Counted from the stretch's first letter, positions 55,926 through 64,000 are shown. The stretch is DNA of 64,000 nt from Glycocaulis abyssi (GCF_041429775.1 NZ_CP163421.1:310001-374000), one strand, 5' to 3'. Made by a program: numbers and translations. Notes: generated by a model not told the origin, from the letters alone.

Positions 55926-57542
55926 TTATTGCATGAAAAAACTGTCATCGTTCCAGCGCGGCGTTTCGCTGGTATTGGCGACGGCGCTGATGATTTCGTA
56001 ATTTATCAACGCAAACTTCGCGCCCTGATCGAAGCGCAAGGGCTGCGACAGGTCATCGCCCGGCGCGTGGTAGTTACCGCCCAGGAAGCGCAGGAAGGCC
56101 GCGCCCTCATCGTCTTCCGGATCAGGTGAGGAGAAGCCGGTCATCAGGAAGATGGACGGCACGCCTTCACGCACGAAATTATAGTGGTCGGAGCGCACGA
56201 AGAGCGATTGCTCGGGGATGGGATCGGGCGCGAGCGATACGCCCGCGCGCGCCACGGCCTGCGCCGTGACCGGTCCGAGCGTGGAGTGCTCCGCGCCAAA
56301 CGCGATCACATCACTGAACTCGTAGAGCATGACCGGCATGTCCAGATTGATATTGGCCACCATCCGGCCCATGGCCGGTGTGGGGTTGGCGGCCACATGG
56401 GCCGACCCCAGCAGGCCCTTTTCCTCAGCCGTCAGGGCGATGAAGACTACCGTGCGGGCCGGGCGCGGCCCCTCAACTAGCGCGCGCGCGGATTCCAGCA
56501 TGGCGGCTGTGCCGGACGCGTTGTCGAGCGCGCCGTTGCAGATGGCGTTTTCGGCCATTGGCTGGCAGATGCCGATATGGTCGAGATGGGCTGTGACCAC
56601 GACGGTCTCTGCCGACAGCGCCGGGTCTGATCCGGGCAGTACGCCGATCACGTTCGCGCTGACGACCGGCTCGCGGGTGGTGGCTTGCGCCACTTCGATA
56701 TGCGTGTTGAGCGCAAAGCTTTCCAGCTCTTCACCGGCAAGGGCGGCGTCCACAATCTGGCTGAAATCCCGGCCTGACCCTTCAAACAGATGCTCGGCGC
56801 TCGCCGTGCCCACCACCGCACTGACCTCGATGGAGGCCGGTGAGGCTGCGGCCGCAACCGTCATGGCAGGGCGCGGATTGGCGGCCATGGCGGCGAGGCG
56901 GGAGAAGGGAAAGCGCGTCAGACCGTCCGCCATGATCACGATGACACCGCTGGCGCCACGCTCGGCGGCAAACTCGGCCTTGGTGCGGTTGTTGGACAGA
57001 TGGGCAGCCACATCGCTGGGCAGATCGCCGGGCGCGCCGGCGAGCACGACCACGATGCGTCCTTCCACGTCCAGACCGTCATAGCTGTCCAGCCCCAGCC
57101 CCGGAGCCACGATGCCGTAGCCAGCGAAGACCGCGTCGGCGCTGATGGCGCTTTCATCGCGCGTTGCGTGGGCGCTGATGATGAAATCGGTGCCGTGTTC
57201 CAGCGCTTCACCATTGATGGCCAGGCGCGCCCGCGCGGGGTCGGCCATCATGTTCTGCAAAGGCACCGGCTCGTGATAGCTGCCGTCTGATGCGCCCGGC
57301 TCCAGGCCCAGCAGGCGGAAATGGCTTTCGACGTAAGCAGCGGCGATGTCATAGCCACGCGTCCCCGTATCGCGCCCTTCGAGCAGGTCGTCGGCGAGGA
57401 AGCGGATATGCGCCTCGATTGCGCCTGCGGTGATGATGCTGGACGCTGCTGGCGGCTGCGGTGCCGGCGCAGAGCCAGTTGTCGCGCAGGCGGACAGGAG
57501 AAGTCCGGCGCTGGCGGCCGCGGCGAGATAGTGACGGATCAT
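55926..57542 (-). CDS. M28-family metallopeptidase lipoprotein
   Basis: 538 aa. The signal peptide ends in a lipobox (LLSACATT). A protease-associated (PA) insert (about 110-270) sits within an M28 catalytic domain. Zinc ligands: VTAHLDHIG (His), GALDNASG (Asp), LTAEEKGLLGS (Glu-Glu), FVRSDHYNF (Asp, His) and NYHAPGDD (His). It is likely an aminopeptidase attached to the envelope, digesting peptides that transporters such as the POT protein could import. Confidence 0.88.
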   Translation of the reverse strand: MIRHYLAAAASAGLLLSACATTGSAPAPQPPAASSIITAGAIEAHIRFLADDLLEGRDTGTRGYDIAAAYVESHFRLLGLEPGASDGSYHEPVPLQNMMADPARARLAINGEALEHGTDFIISAHATRDESAISADAVFAGYGIVAPGLGLDSYDGLDVEGRIVVVLAGAPGDLPSDVAAHLSNNRTKAEFAAERGASGVIVIMADGLTRFPFSRLAAMAANPRPAMTVAAAASPASIEVSAVVGTASAEHLFEGSGRDFSQIVDAALAGEELESFALNTHIEVAQATTREPVVSANVIGVLPGSDPALSAETVVVTAHLDHIGICQPMAENAICNGALDNASGTAAMLESARALVEGPRPARTVVFIALTAEEKGLLGSAHVAANPTPAMGRMVANINLDMPVMLYEFSDVIAFGAEHSTLGPVTAQAVARAGVSLAPDPIPEQSLFVRSDHYNFVREGVPSIFLMTGFSSPDPEDDEGAAFLRFLGGNYHAPGDDLSQPLRFDQGAKFALINYEIISAVANTSETPRWNDDSFFMQ

Positions 57543-57662
57543 GTTTTTGTCCCCGATTATGGCGTCATGCGCCCTCTGCCCGAAGCCCTACAGTCTGGCG
57601 GGAGACGGCTCAATCATGCAGGCCAGAACATGGCCAAACTTTCATCTTGGAACAGATGGCCC

Positions 57663-58172
57663 CTAGTCCTGGAGCACCCACAGGGATGAGCGCTCATGGG
57701 CGGCGCGTACCGCGTCGGAGAGATCGGGGTCAGGCACATGATAGTGCCGGGCAAAATCGCGCGTCATGCGCGCCGGCTTGCCCGTGGAGAGCTGGAAGCA
57801 TACCAGCCAGGTGCGCGCCCGGAATACCGTCTCGCCGGTGTCGCGATTGCGGAACTGGTACCAGCGCTCGGCGCGCAGCCGGCCATCGCTCTGCGCGATC
57901 CATACCGCGCAGGTGAGCACGTCGCCGGCCCGGCAATGGCCTGAATAGTCCGCCAGAGTGCGTATCACGGCCATGCCGCGGTCTGCGTCACGGCAGCCCT
58001 GCCGGGTCAGGCCATCAGCCTCCCAGTGCGCCCAGGCGGTCTCGTCGGCCCAGCGCAGATAGGCCGAGTTGTTGGCGTGGCCGAAATCATCAATCTCCGC
58101 CTCGTCCACGCGCCGGTTGCGCACGAAGGGGAAGGGCAGGTCCCAACCGCTATCGGTAGGCGCTATCGGCAT
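57663..58172 (-). CDS. hot-dog acyl-CoA thioesterase (YbgC/FadM-like)
   Basis: 169 aa from ATG 58172, with AGGAG upstream. VDEAEIDDFGHANNSAYLRW holds the D-x-x-G-H-x-N motif of 4-hydroxybenzoyl-CoA-type thioesterases. RAERWYQFRNRDTGETVFRA continues the fold. It hydrolyses an acyl-CoA of unknown chain type. Divergent from cinA with 108 nt between starts. Confidence 0.8.
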   Translation of the reverse strand: MPIAPTDSGWDLPFPFVRNRRVDEAEIDDFGHANNSAYLRWADETAWAHWEADGLTRQGCRDADRGMAVIRTLADYSGHCRAGDVLTCAVWIAQSDGRLRAERWYQFRNRDTGETVFRARTWLVCFQLSTGKPARMTRDFARHYHVPDPDLSDAVRAAHERSSLWVLQD

Positions 58173-58280
58173 GCTAACTCCTGTTTTCGTGTCACAGGCG
58201 GCTGTCCGCCTGTACTGACCGCGATATGTCATGGTCCATGATGACGTCAACGCGCACCATGGCAAAAAGGATGAGCGCAA

Positions 58281-59033
58281 ATGAGTGAACGACCCGTCAA
58301 GGCGGCCGTGCTGGTGATTGGCGATGAAGTCCTTTCGGGGCGCACGCAGGACGTGAATGTCCGCCAGATTGCCGAATTCCTCAGCCCGCTTGGCATCACG
58401 CTGGGCGAGGCGCGTGTGGTCAGCGATGTGCAAGATGACATCGTGGAGGCGCTGAACGCGCTGCGGACCCGCTGGGACTATGTATTCACGACTGGCGGTA
58501 TTGGTCCCACACACGATGATATCACCGCAGATGCGGTCGCTGCCGCTTTCGGGCGCCCAATCGATGTACGTGCCGATGCGCTGGAGATTCTCAACACCTG
58601 GTATGCCAACTCCGGCACGCAGCTGACACCGGCCCGCCTGCGCATGGCGCGCATTCCCGATGGCGCGGAACTGATCGCCAACCCCGTTACCGGCGCGCCG
58701 GGCTTCCAGCTCGAAAACGTGTTCGTGCTGGCGGGGGTGCCGAAGATCGCGCGCGGCATGCTGGAAGACATTGCACACCGGCTGAAGGGCGGGGCGGTCA
58801 CGCAATCGGCCAGCATCCGCCTTGAGGGCGTGCGCGAGGGCGATATCGCGGAAATGCTGGGGCAGGCTGCCGTCAGCTTTCCTGCCGTCTCCATCGGTTC
58901 CTACCCCTGGTTTGAGGAGCTGGCAGGCGGCGGGCTTTCGCGCGGCGTGGCGGTGGTGCTGCGTTCGGCAGATGGCGCGGCGCTCGCAAAGGCAGAGCAG
59001 ACACTCAGATCACAGCTGCCCGCACAGCCCTGA
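58281..59033 (+). CDS. cinA: CinA N-terminal domain / molybdopterin-binding-type protein
   Basis: 250 aa, only the COG1058 (MoCF-biosynthesis fold) half of CinA. AAVLVIGDEVLSGRTQDVNV, YVFTTGGIGPTHDDITADAV and NPVTGAPGFQLENVFVLAGV are hallmarks. Relatives are ADP-ribose pyrophosphatases in NAD recycling. Its final 149 nt plus 14 nt downstream are one member of a 163-bp direct repeat; the second copy (60320-60482) lies past the inserted gene. The end is intact, as LAKAEQTLRSQLPAQP. Confidence 0.9.
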   Translation: MSERPVKAAVLVIGDEVLSGRTQDVNVRQIAEFLSPLGITLGEARVVSDVQDDIVEALNALRTRWDYVFTTGGIGPTHDDITADAVAAAFGRPIDVRADALEILNTWYANSGTQLTPARLRMARIPDGAELIANPVTGAPGFQLENVFVLAGVPKIARGMLEDIAHRLKGGAVTQSASIRLEGVREGDIAEMLGQAAVSFPAVSIGSYPWFEELAGGGLSRGVAVVLRSADGAALAKAEQTLRSQLPAQP

Positions 59034-59047
59034 CTGGCACTCGCCGC
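58885..59047 (+). repeat. 163-bp direct repeat, left copy (3' end of cinA)
   Basis: Starts CCGTCTCCATCGGTTCCTAC inside cinA and ends GGCACTCGCCGC 14 nt past its stop. It is identical to 60320-60482 except for three substitutions (one Arg/Lys change, one silent, one after the stop). It marks the left edge of an insert at 59048-60319. Confidence 0.95.
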
Positions 59048-60319
59048 GTGCGGTTGGATTAGCAGCAAGCGCGCCCAACCGTTGCTTCACCGCTCCTCCT
59101 CCCCCGCCACCAGCTAAACGGCGCGTAGGGAGGGCGATATTGTTGGGCGTTGCCGTTGCCAGTGCCAACTGGATCCCGGCAGGGTTAGTCATTTAAGCCT
59201 TCAGGCTCTTAGGTTTCCATATCGTACAGCTCACGTGTCAGAGTTATACTCCCAAGCGATGCAGTATCGCCTGCCAGCCCTTCTTTTTATCTTCCGTTCA
59301 AACACCTGCTGTTGTGCTGCGTTATGGGGCAGCCGCACAATGCGGGTGTCATCTAACGGAGCTTCTTGTTCATCAATCGCCCATGTAAACGACATCGACG
59401 AACTGAACGTTAAAATTTTCACCGCCCTAACGTCCACACTATCGAGGAATTTAACATAAAACTCCACATTTTTCGGCAGCCAAGGGTTAAGTATTATCGA
59501 AAATACCGGCTCGGGAGCATTTTTTACTGAACGCGCGATGATCGAGAATTTGAAGGCACGTTCGCGTCCGGGAATGAGCGCTTCGCCGAAATCAATTTCC
59601 ATGAAGCTCATTAGCCTGCCGCGAAGGTTAAGCGGCCTGAATGTCAGGCCTTCATCGCTTACAAATTCTAGCGGTGAATCTCCAGTCCATTGGTACCCAA
59701 ACAGATAGCTTCGAACGCCGGACTTCAGTGCCACTATATTATTCTCAAAATTAAATTCTTGATGCAGCCTGCCTTTTACAATGCAATGCCGCTTTTGAGA
59801 AATGATCCTTATGGATTGATTCTCACTGTGCTGAAAATATCGAGTCTTTTTGTACATATCTATTATTGCAATAAAAAATACAGAGGTAAATATAGATGTT
59901 ATTAATATAACTGTCAGCAAAACTGGAAGAATTTCACTAGTAGTTAATGTGTCATCAATGGATATTAATGCAAGCGCCCACGTAAGCGCAATAGTTAGGA
60001 TGCTAAATAATGATACACCTATGAGCTCGCTTATGCTTGCAAGAACATGAGTTATTTGTAGGATTCGGTTCGTGAGTGCTGAAAATTTCATATTTATTAT
60101 TTCAGGTTATGATTAGCTTCATTCGAAGGGCGAAGCATATTTTAATGAATCGATTGAAACCTTGAGTATTCTGATCGAACGAGTCAAGTGTAAATTTGGT
60201 GCGTTCACTGCCTCTGGAATATTTCAAGGCGGTGATGCCAACGATTGCGATTTGGTGATGCGAAGCGTTTGATAAACAAGTTGAAAAGTTTGATTTGATT
60301 TTGGACCGTGCCACCCCCT
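59048..60319. mobile_element. AT-rich insertion between duplicated cinA ends
   Basis: A 1,272-bp segment absent from the repeat copies. It is visibly richer in A+T than the surrounding DNA and codes for a single minus-strand protein. There is no transposase, integrase or terminal inverted repeat. The 183 nt on the left (59048-59230) contain only a short AGCC-TTCA-GGCT hairpin; the right 228 nt (60092-60319) are AT-rich and probably hold the promoter. Confidence 0.7.
59231..60091 (-). CDS. orphan two-TM protein with C-terminal beta-rich domain, unknown function
   Basis: 286 aa, family not recognised. Two hydrophobic helices (about 12-45 and 53-78) are followed by a soluble domain (about 95-286) rich in predicted strands and ending GRRYCIAWEYNSDT. 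Codon use and base composition differ clearly from neighbours (many A/T third positions). It sits alone in the insert, convergent with cinA. Two-TM plus sensor-domain layouts occur in membrane-acting defence effectors, but nothing here proves that role. Confidence 0.75.
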   Translation of the reverse strand: MKFSALTNRILQITHVLASISELIGVSLFSILTIALTWALALISIDDTLTTSEILPVLLTVILITSIFTSVFFIAIIDMYKKTRYFQHSENQSIRIISQKRHCIVKGRLHQEFNFENNIVALKSGVRSYLFGYQWTGDSPLEFVSDEGLTFRPLNLRGRLMSFMEIDFGEALIPGRERAFKFSIIARSVKNAPEPVFSIILNPWLPKNVEFYVKFLDSVDVRAVKILTFSSSMSFTWAIDEQEAPLDDTRIVRLPHNAAQQQVFERKIKRRAGRRYCIAWEYNSDT

Positions 60320-60482
60320 CCGTCTCCATCGGTTCCTACCCCTGGTTTGAGGAGCTGGCAGGCGGCGGGCTTTCGCGCGGCGTGGCGGTGGTGCTGCGTT
60401 CGGCAGATGGCGCGGCGCTCGCAAAGGCAGAGCAGACACTCAAATCACAGCTGCCTGCACAGCCCTGACCGGCACTCGCCGC
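60320..60482 (+). repeat. 163-bp direct repeat, right copy (displaced cinA 3' end)
   Basis: Carries the last 49 codons of cinA with its stop but no start; it would encode the ending LAKAEQTLKSQLPAQP. Three mismatches to 58885-59047. The DNA after it (TTGCCCCG) leads directly to the clpP-like gene, so this copy is probably the ancestral gene end and the left copy came with, or was made by, the insertion. Confidence 0.95.
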
Positions 60483-60556
60483 TTGCCCCGTCTGGCGGGC
60501 ATGCCTAACTTGACGGGCAACACATGACGCATTTCCGCGAGACAGGATATTTCCCG

Positions 60557-61183
60557 ATGATGGCTGACGGCTTCCGCGCTCACCCGATCCGCAATGATGA
60601 TGAGGACGCTCCTGAAAAGGACGCCGCCCCGGCGGGGGAGGACTTTGTCGGCAAGGCCCTCTTTGAAAGCCGCACCATCCTCATTACCGGCGGTATCAGC
60701 GACAAGGTGGCCCGCTCGGTCTGCGCGCAGCTTTTCGCGCTGGCGGCCAAGAGCGATGATCCGATCCTGGTGGTGATTTCCTCGCCCGGCGGGCATGTCG
60801 AGTCTGGCGACATGATCCATGACACGATGAAGTTCATCAAACCGCGCGTGATCGTGCTGGGGTCGGGCTGGGTGGCGTCTGCGGGCGCGCTGATCTTTGT
60901 CGGTGCCGAGAAGCAGGATCGCTACTGCCTGCCCAATACGCGCTTCCTCATCCACCAGCCTTCGGGCGGCGCGGGCGGCGCGGCCAGCGATATCGAGATC
61001 CAGGTGCGCGAAATGCGCATGATGCGTGACCGGCTGAACCGCATCTTTGCCGAAGCCACGGGCCAGTCGCTGGAGCGTATCGAGAAGGATACTGACCGCG
61101 ATTTCTGGCTGACGGCCAAGGACGCGATCGAATACGGGCTGTGCCACAAGATCGTGACGCGTCAGGACGAGATCAAGCGCTAG
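60557..61183 (+). CDS. ClpP-like serine peptidase
   Basis: 208 aa from ATG 60557 (AGGA upstream); ATG 60524 gives 219 aa. The triad is visible: GWVASAGALIF (Ser), RFLIHQPSGG (His) and EKDTDRDFWL (Asp). The oxyanion segment ISSPGGHVESGDMIHD is typical. The Ser motif differs from the canonical MGQAASMGA, marking the divergent ClpP2-like branch found besides the main ClpP in alphaproteobacteria. No clpX or clpA is adjacent. Confidence 0.85.
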   Translation: MMADGFRAHPIRNDDEDAPEKDAAPAGEDFVGKALFESRTILITGGISDKVARSVCAQLFALAAKSDDPILVVISSPGGHVESGDMIHDTMKFIKPRVIVLGSGWVASAGALIFVGAEKQDRYCLPNTRFLIHQPSGGAGGAASDIEIQVREMRMMRDRLNRIFAEATGQSLERIEKDTDRDFWLTAKDAIEYGLCHKIVTRQDEIKR

Positions 61184-61202
61184 GCGTATCAGGCGCACAT
61201 TA

Positions 61203-61291
61203 GCGGGCGTGGCGGAACTGGTAGACGCACCGGACTTAAAATCCGTTGGAGGGCAACCTCCGTGCCGGTTCGAGTCCGGCCGCCCGCACCA
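61203..61291 (+). tRNA. tRNA-Leu (anticodon TAA)
   Basis: 89 nt including an encoded CCA. The acceptor stem GCGGGCG pairs with CGCCCGC, the anticodon loop is CTTAAAA with TAA, the variable arm is long (type II), and the T-loop is GGTTCGAGTCC. tRNA 3' ends are common integration targets; the foreign-looking DUF4238 gene lies immediately downstream on the other strand. Confidence 0.97.
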
Positions 61292-61303
61292 CTCTTGGTT
61301 TCC

Positions 61304-61321
61304 GCAGCCCATCCGGGCTGC
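61304..61321 (+). terminator. hairpin after tRNA-Leu
   Basis: GCAGCCC-ATCC-GGGCTGC 13 nt behind the tRNA, without a T-run. A second palindrome, GGACGGCGGAACGCCGTCC, follows at about 61364-61382. Either may end or trim the tRNA transcript. Confidence 0.35.
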
Positions 61322-61416
61322 GATGTTCCGCGAAAAGTCGCGGGCGCGCGGTTGCGCTCTTCGGACGGCGGAACGCCGTCCGCAAGGCCAAATGCATATA
61401 AAACAATGGCCTACAA

Positions 61417-62322
61417 TTAGGCGTAGCCTTCCGCCTCCGCCTTGCGCAGTAATTCGTCCATGATGTAATCCGGGTGGCGATGAGTGAACATGTATTCTAT
61501 AGCGCTGCGCCATATGAGTAGATTTGTGGTCACATAACACTCATCATCACAAGGATAGTATTGATTGGCGGGCTCGCTGTGAAAATTGTCCATGTTTAAA
61601 ACGCGTGTTGGGCTAATAGGGAAATGAATGGTAGTTTCAGGGTCATTTATACCACTGAATTCCAGAGACGGATGGCAGAACGTGATCGGCGCATCCGAGG
61701 TAATGAAAGCAGGGCGTGGGGCCATCATCATTGACCAACGCATGTTCATGAAAATTTTTGCAAAAATGACAGCGCTTTCAATCTGCCGGAACCAGATTTT
61801 CTTAACGTCATCCGTATCAGCGGCACGAAAAGTTTCCCATGACGTATCGTCGAAATCGAATGTGCGGTCGCCAACTGTGACCCGATCAGGCGGCTCGTTG
61901 AACTGGGAAAACAGCTTCACCAAATGCTCGTGCATCTTGCTGTGTTCTTCAAGTGTGCGTGGGTTGCGAAGAAACATTGTTGCTGCCAAGAGCGACACTA
62001 TCTTCCGTAAAGGTTGCCAGCTCAGATCAACAACATCTCGTTGAAGTGTCCGCCAAATTGGACTGCCGAACCATTGTTCTAAGTCTGCAAGCTTTTTTTC
62101 CAAGGCATCGTTAAGACTGCCAGTGGTGTCATCATGGGTGGAATAAAGGTGACGCTTGTAAGCTACCTTTTCGATAAGCTTCAATTGGGCATCACCTTTT
62201 GTATGGCTGAACCGCCAGATCCGCTCTGCATCGTGTTCTGCCGCGAATGCGCGCAGATAAGCTTGAGGTACCCAATGGCTATTTTTAGTCCGTTGACGGT
62301 TGTGGTTTTGCTTCTGGCTCAT
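61417..62322 (-). CDS. DUF4238 domain-containing protein
   Basis: 301 aa from ATG 62322; a TTG at 62340 would add six residues. The start NSHWVPQAYLRAFAAEHDAE is the DUF4238 hallmark (H-x-VPxxYLxxF), followed by RIWRFSHTKGD. FITSDAPITFCHPSLEF and FPISPTRVLNMDN are the second conserved half. Function unknown; the family is scattered in accessory regions. Base composition is lower in GC than neighbours, and it sits next to tRNA-Leu, so recent transfer is likely. Confidence 0.8.
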   Translation of the reverse strand: MSQKQNHNRQRTKNSHWVPQAYLRAFAAEHDAERIWRFSHTKGDAQLKLIEKVAYKRHLYSTHDDTTGSLNDALEKKLADLEQWFGSPIWRTLQRDVVDLSWQPLRKIVSLLAATMFLRNPRTLEEHSKMHEHLVKLFSQFNEPPDRVTVGDRTFDFDDTSWETFRAADTDDVKKIWFRQIESAVIFAKIFMNMRWSMMMAPRPAFITSDAPITFCHPSLEFSGINDPETTIHFPISPTRVLNMDNFHSEPANQYYPCDDECYVTTNLLIWRSAIEYMFTHRHPDYIMDELLRKAEAEGYA

Positions 62323-62691
62323 CTGAGCATATTGGCACAAATCAAGAACAGCGCAATCGGCTTTCGCGGCAGTCTTTTTCCCTGAATTGCTGGTTTCCAG
62401 ATAGGCCTCCGGGCTTCTGGAATGACGAATTGGAGGGGGCGAGATATCAGCGAAGCCGGACCACGCTTGTACGGCGCTTGTACCCGGCAGGCCGCGCTAC
62501 ACCTGCACGGGCTCACACCGCAGCAGCGAAAAAGTTTGCCTGAAAGGTAAGGATATCGCCGGGAATCCCTTGCGTTGGCGGCCTGCGCGCATAACGCTAT
62601 GCGCCATGTTCGGGGATATGGGCGCACTCTGCATTGACCGGCCGGGCTGCAATGACCGGGCCTTGCCTGTTTTTCAACGGGTTAGGCTGTC
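62323..62691. other. gene-free spacer between the DUF4238 gene and the PAS sensor gene
   Basis: No credible gene. It includes a degenerate intergenic-repeat-like piece (about 62395-62430, TTCCAGATAGGCCTCCGGGC then TTCTGGAATGACG). No copy of the tRNA-Leu 3' end is visible here, so an attR-type repeat for the DUF4238 gene was not found. Confidence 0.5.
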
Positions 62692-64000
62692 ATGAGCGGC
62701 GATATCACGCGTGACATCTTCTTTCAGAATCACCCCGACCCCATGCTCATATACGAGCTGGCGACGCGCCGTATTCTGGTGGTCAACCAGACCTTCCAGA
62801 TCCGCTATGGCTACACGCAGGATGATCTGAAAACCCTGCGCCTTGATGATCTCCACCCCGATGAGGAGCTGGAGAAGCTGGAATCCAACGTGGCAGCGGT
62901 CAGCGAAGGTCTCGATCGGGCCGGGATCTGGCAGCATCGGCTCAAATCCGGCGAGTTCATCCATGTGGAGATCACCTCCCATACGATGGAGTACAAGGGC
63001 AAGGCGTGCGAGCTGGTCGTAGCCCGTGACATGACCGAGCGTGTACGTTTCGAGAAGGAACGCGATCAGGCGCTCAAGCGCGAGGAAGTTCTGCGCAGCC
63101 GTGCCGAGGCTGCGGCCTATCATTTCCAGTCGCTGTTTGAATCCGCGCCGGGCATGCTGCTTGTGCTGGAGCCGGAGGACTACACCATCGTGGCGATCAG
63201 CGACGCCTATCTGAACGCCACGAAGCGCCGCCGGTCCGACATTATGGGCAAGCCGCTTTTCGACGTGTTTCCCGATGATCCTGATGACCCTGAGGCCAAT
63301 GGTGTTGCTGCCGTCACCGCTGTTCTGGAACGGGTGAAGGATAGCGGGCTGTCGGAGGCCCTGCCGCTGGTGCGCTTTCCCATTGAACGGCCAGAAGAAG
63401 AGGGCGGCGGGTTTGAGGAGCGCTGGTGGCTGTCTGTGTTTTCTGCCGTCAATGGCCCCGATGGCCGCGCGCAGTATGTGATCTGCCGGTCTGAGGACGT
63501 GACGGGGCTGATTGCCGGTCAGAACCGTGATGCCGACCAGCTGGCTGCCGAGCTGGCGGAGCGGCCGCTCGAGCTCGACCTGATGGTACATTCACGCGAG
63601 CTGCGCGAAGCGACGCTGCGGCTCAATGAGCGCGAAGCGAGTATACGCACGGTGGAGCGCCTGCTGGCTCTGGGCCAGTGGCGGTTCGACCTGCAGACCC
63701 AGAAGCTGGAATGGTCAGACAGCACGTTCCGGATGTACGGGCTGGACCCGGAGACATGTGAGCCCGATTACGATCTCTATGTCAGCCTGGTTCACCCTGA
63801 TGACCGCGCAAGGATGGAAAGCTGGTTTGCCGATTTCATCGAGTCCGGTGAACGCAGCGGCGAGTTCTGGCACCGCATCGTGCGCCCTGATGGCCGCGTG
63901 ATTACGGTTCGCGGTGTCGCCGAACGTGCCATAACCCCGGAGGGCGAGGCGACCACCGGGTTCGTTCAGGACATTACCGGCCAGCTGGAAACCGATGCGC
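62692..64000 (+). CDS. multi-PAS sensor protein, C-terminus beyond window
   Basis: 436 residues visible. It contains three PAS domains: about 1-115 (MLIYELATRRILVVNQTFQI, then ARDMTERVRFEKE), about 145-275 (LFESAPGMLLVLEPEDYTIV, then CRSEDVTGLIAGQ) and about 320-436 (GQWRFDLQTQKLEWSDSTFR, then GFVQDITGQLE). Helical linkers join them. No TM helix or signal peptide, so it senses a cytoplasmic cue. The missing output domain is probably a histidine kinase, but GGDEF or other is possible. Confidence 0.85.
   Translation, partial: MSGDITRDIFFQNHPDPMLIYELATRRILVVNQTFQIRYGYTQDDLKTLRLDDLHPDEELEKLESNVAAVSEGLDRAGIWQHRLKSGEFIHVEITSHTMEYKGKACELVVARDMTERVRFEKERDQALKREEVLRSRAEAAAYHFQSLFESAPGMLLVLEPEDYTIVAISDAYLNATKRRRSDIMGKPLFDVFPDDPDDPEANGVAAVTAVLERVKDSGLSEALPLVRFPIERPEEEGGGFEERWWLSVFSAVNGPDGRAQYVICRSEDVTGLIAGQNRDADQLAAELAERPLELDLMVHSRELREATLRLNEREASIRTVERLLALGQWRFDLQTQKLEWSDSTFRMYGLDPETCEPDYDLYVSLVHPDDRARMESWFADFIESGERSGEFWHRIVRPDGRVITVRGVAERAITPEGEATTGFVQDITGQLETDA

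Noticed and set aside
59048-60319. Insertion sequence with terminal inverted repeats
   Set aside because: No transposase frame and no inverted termini were visible at the junctions; the flanks are long direct repeats of cinA instead.
60320-60508. Possible short gene reading SVSIGSYPWFEELAGGG
   Set aside because: It is the displaced 3' end of cinA without a start; treated as the right direct repeat.
61292-62691. Search for a duplicated tRNA-Leu 3' end flanking the DUF4238 gene
   Set aside because: No second copy of the T-arm/acceptor sequence was seen, so a tRNA-type integration is not claimed.

Overview
The window is GC-rich chromosomal DNA from an alphaproteobacterium. Gene content (bacterial deoxyhypusine-synthase-like protein, alphaproteobacterial CheZ, BamF, NDUFAF5-like and ETFB-lysine-methyltransferase-like proteins, the cox operon order, DUF1178, DUF983) and protein style point to the Hyphomonadales/Maricaulales (Maricaulis, Oceanicaulis or Glycocaulis type). 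This placement is inferred from gene families, not from a 16S sequence. Most of the window is dense housekeeping DNA. I see no rRNA, CRISPR array, prophage or transposase gene.

Layout. 1-2.5 kb: rRNA modification (rsmD, rluB), tadA and a GST. 2.7-6.3 kb: an M23 peptidase pair, panD and cheY-cheZ. 6.4-12.1 kb: maoC-ribF, ileS-lspA and bamF. 12.2-17.3 kb: a MarR regulator, a protein methyltransferase, msrB, ubiA, rsmE and gshA. 17.5-19.8 kb: a polyamine pair (deoxyhypusine-synthase-like protein and ornithine decarboxylase). 20.0-24.1 kb: a phosphate/phosphonate-type uptake locus with a PhnD-PhnE fusion and a PstS-like protein. 24.2-30.2 kb: a pentapeptide protein, secA, a parvulin lipoprotein, mutT and a start-less Flp pilin. 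30.2-36.7 kb: a DUF2306 protein, an AraC regulator, a small HExxH protein, methyltransferases, comF, grxC, a nitrilase and a DUF1178 protein. 37-43.4 kb: a POT transporter, a TonB-dependent receptor, tldD and a TPR protein. 43.6-50.0 kb: a complete aa3 cytochrome oxidase operon (coxB-ctaD-ctaB-small ORF-ctaG-coxC-DUF983-SURF1). 50.0-59.0 kb: a GNAT, an EAL phosphodiesterase, YqgE, a peroxiredoxin, radC-map, a PPC-repeat secreted protein, an M28 peptidase, a thioesterase and cinA.

The accessory pocket is 59.0-62.4 kb. The last 163 bp of the cinA region are duplicated as a direct repeat (160/163 identical) on either side of an AT-rich insert carrying one orphan gene for a two-TM protein with a beta-rich domain. 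After clpP-like and tRNA-Leu(TAA) comes a second low-GC gene, a DUF4238 protein. A much older case of the same layout may exist at tadA: a decayed copy of its 3' end (about 73% over 75 nt) lies on the far side of the inserted minus-strand GST gene. In both cases a cargo gene sits convergently behind a housekeeping gene, between two copies of that gene's tail. This is the observation most worth following.

Non-coding structure includes two copies of a roughly 118-bp long-inverted-repeat (BIME-like) element, two copies of a 39-bp repeat, two copies of a roughly 67-bp hairpin element, a cluster of GC palindromes, several intrinsic terminators, a candidate Pho box before the pstS-like gene and a candidate RegA/PrrA-type inverted repeat before coxB. 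The window ends inside a multi-PAS sensor protein.
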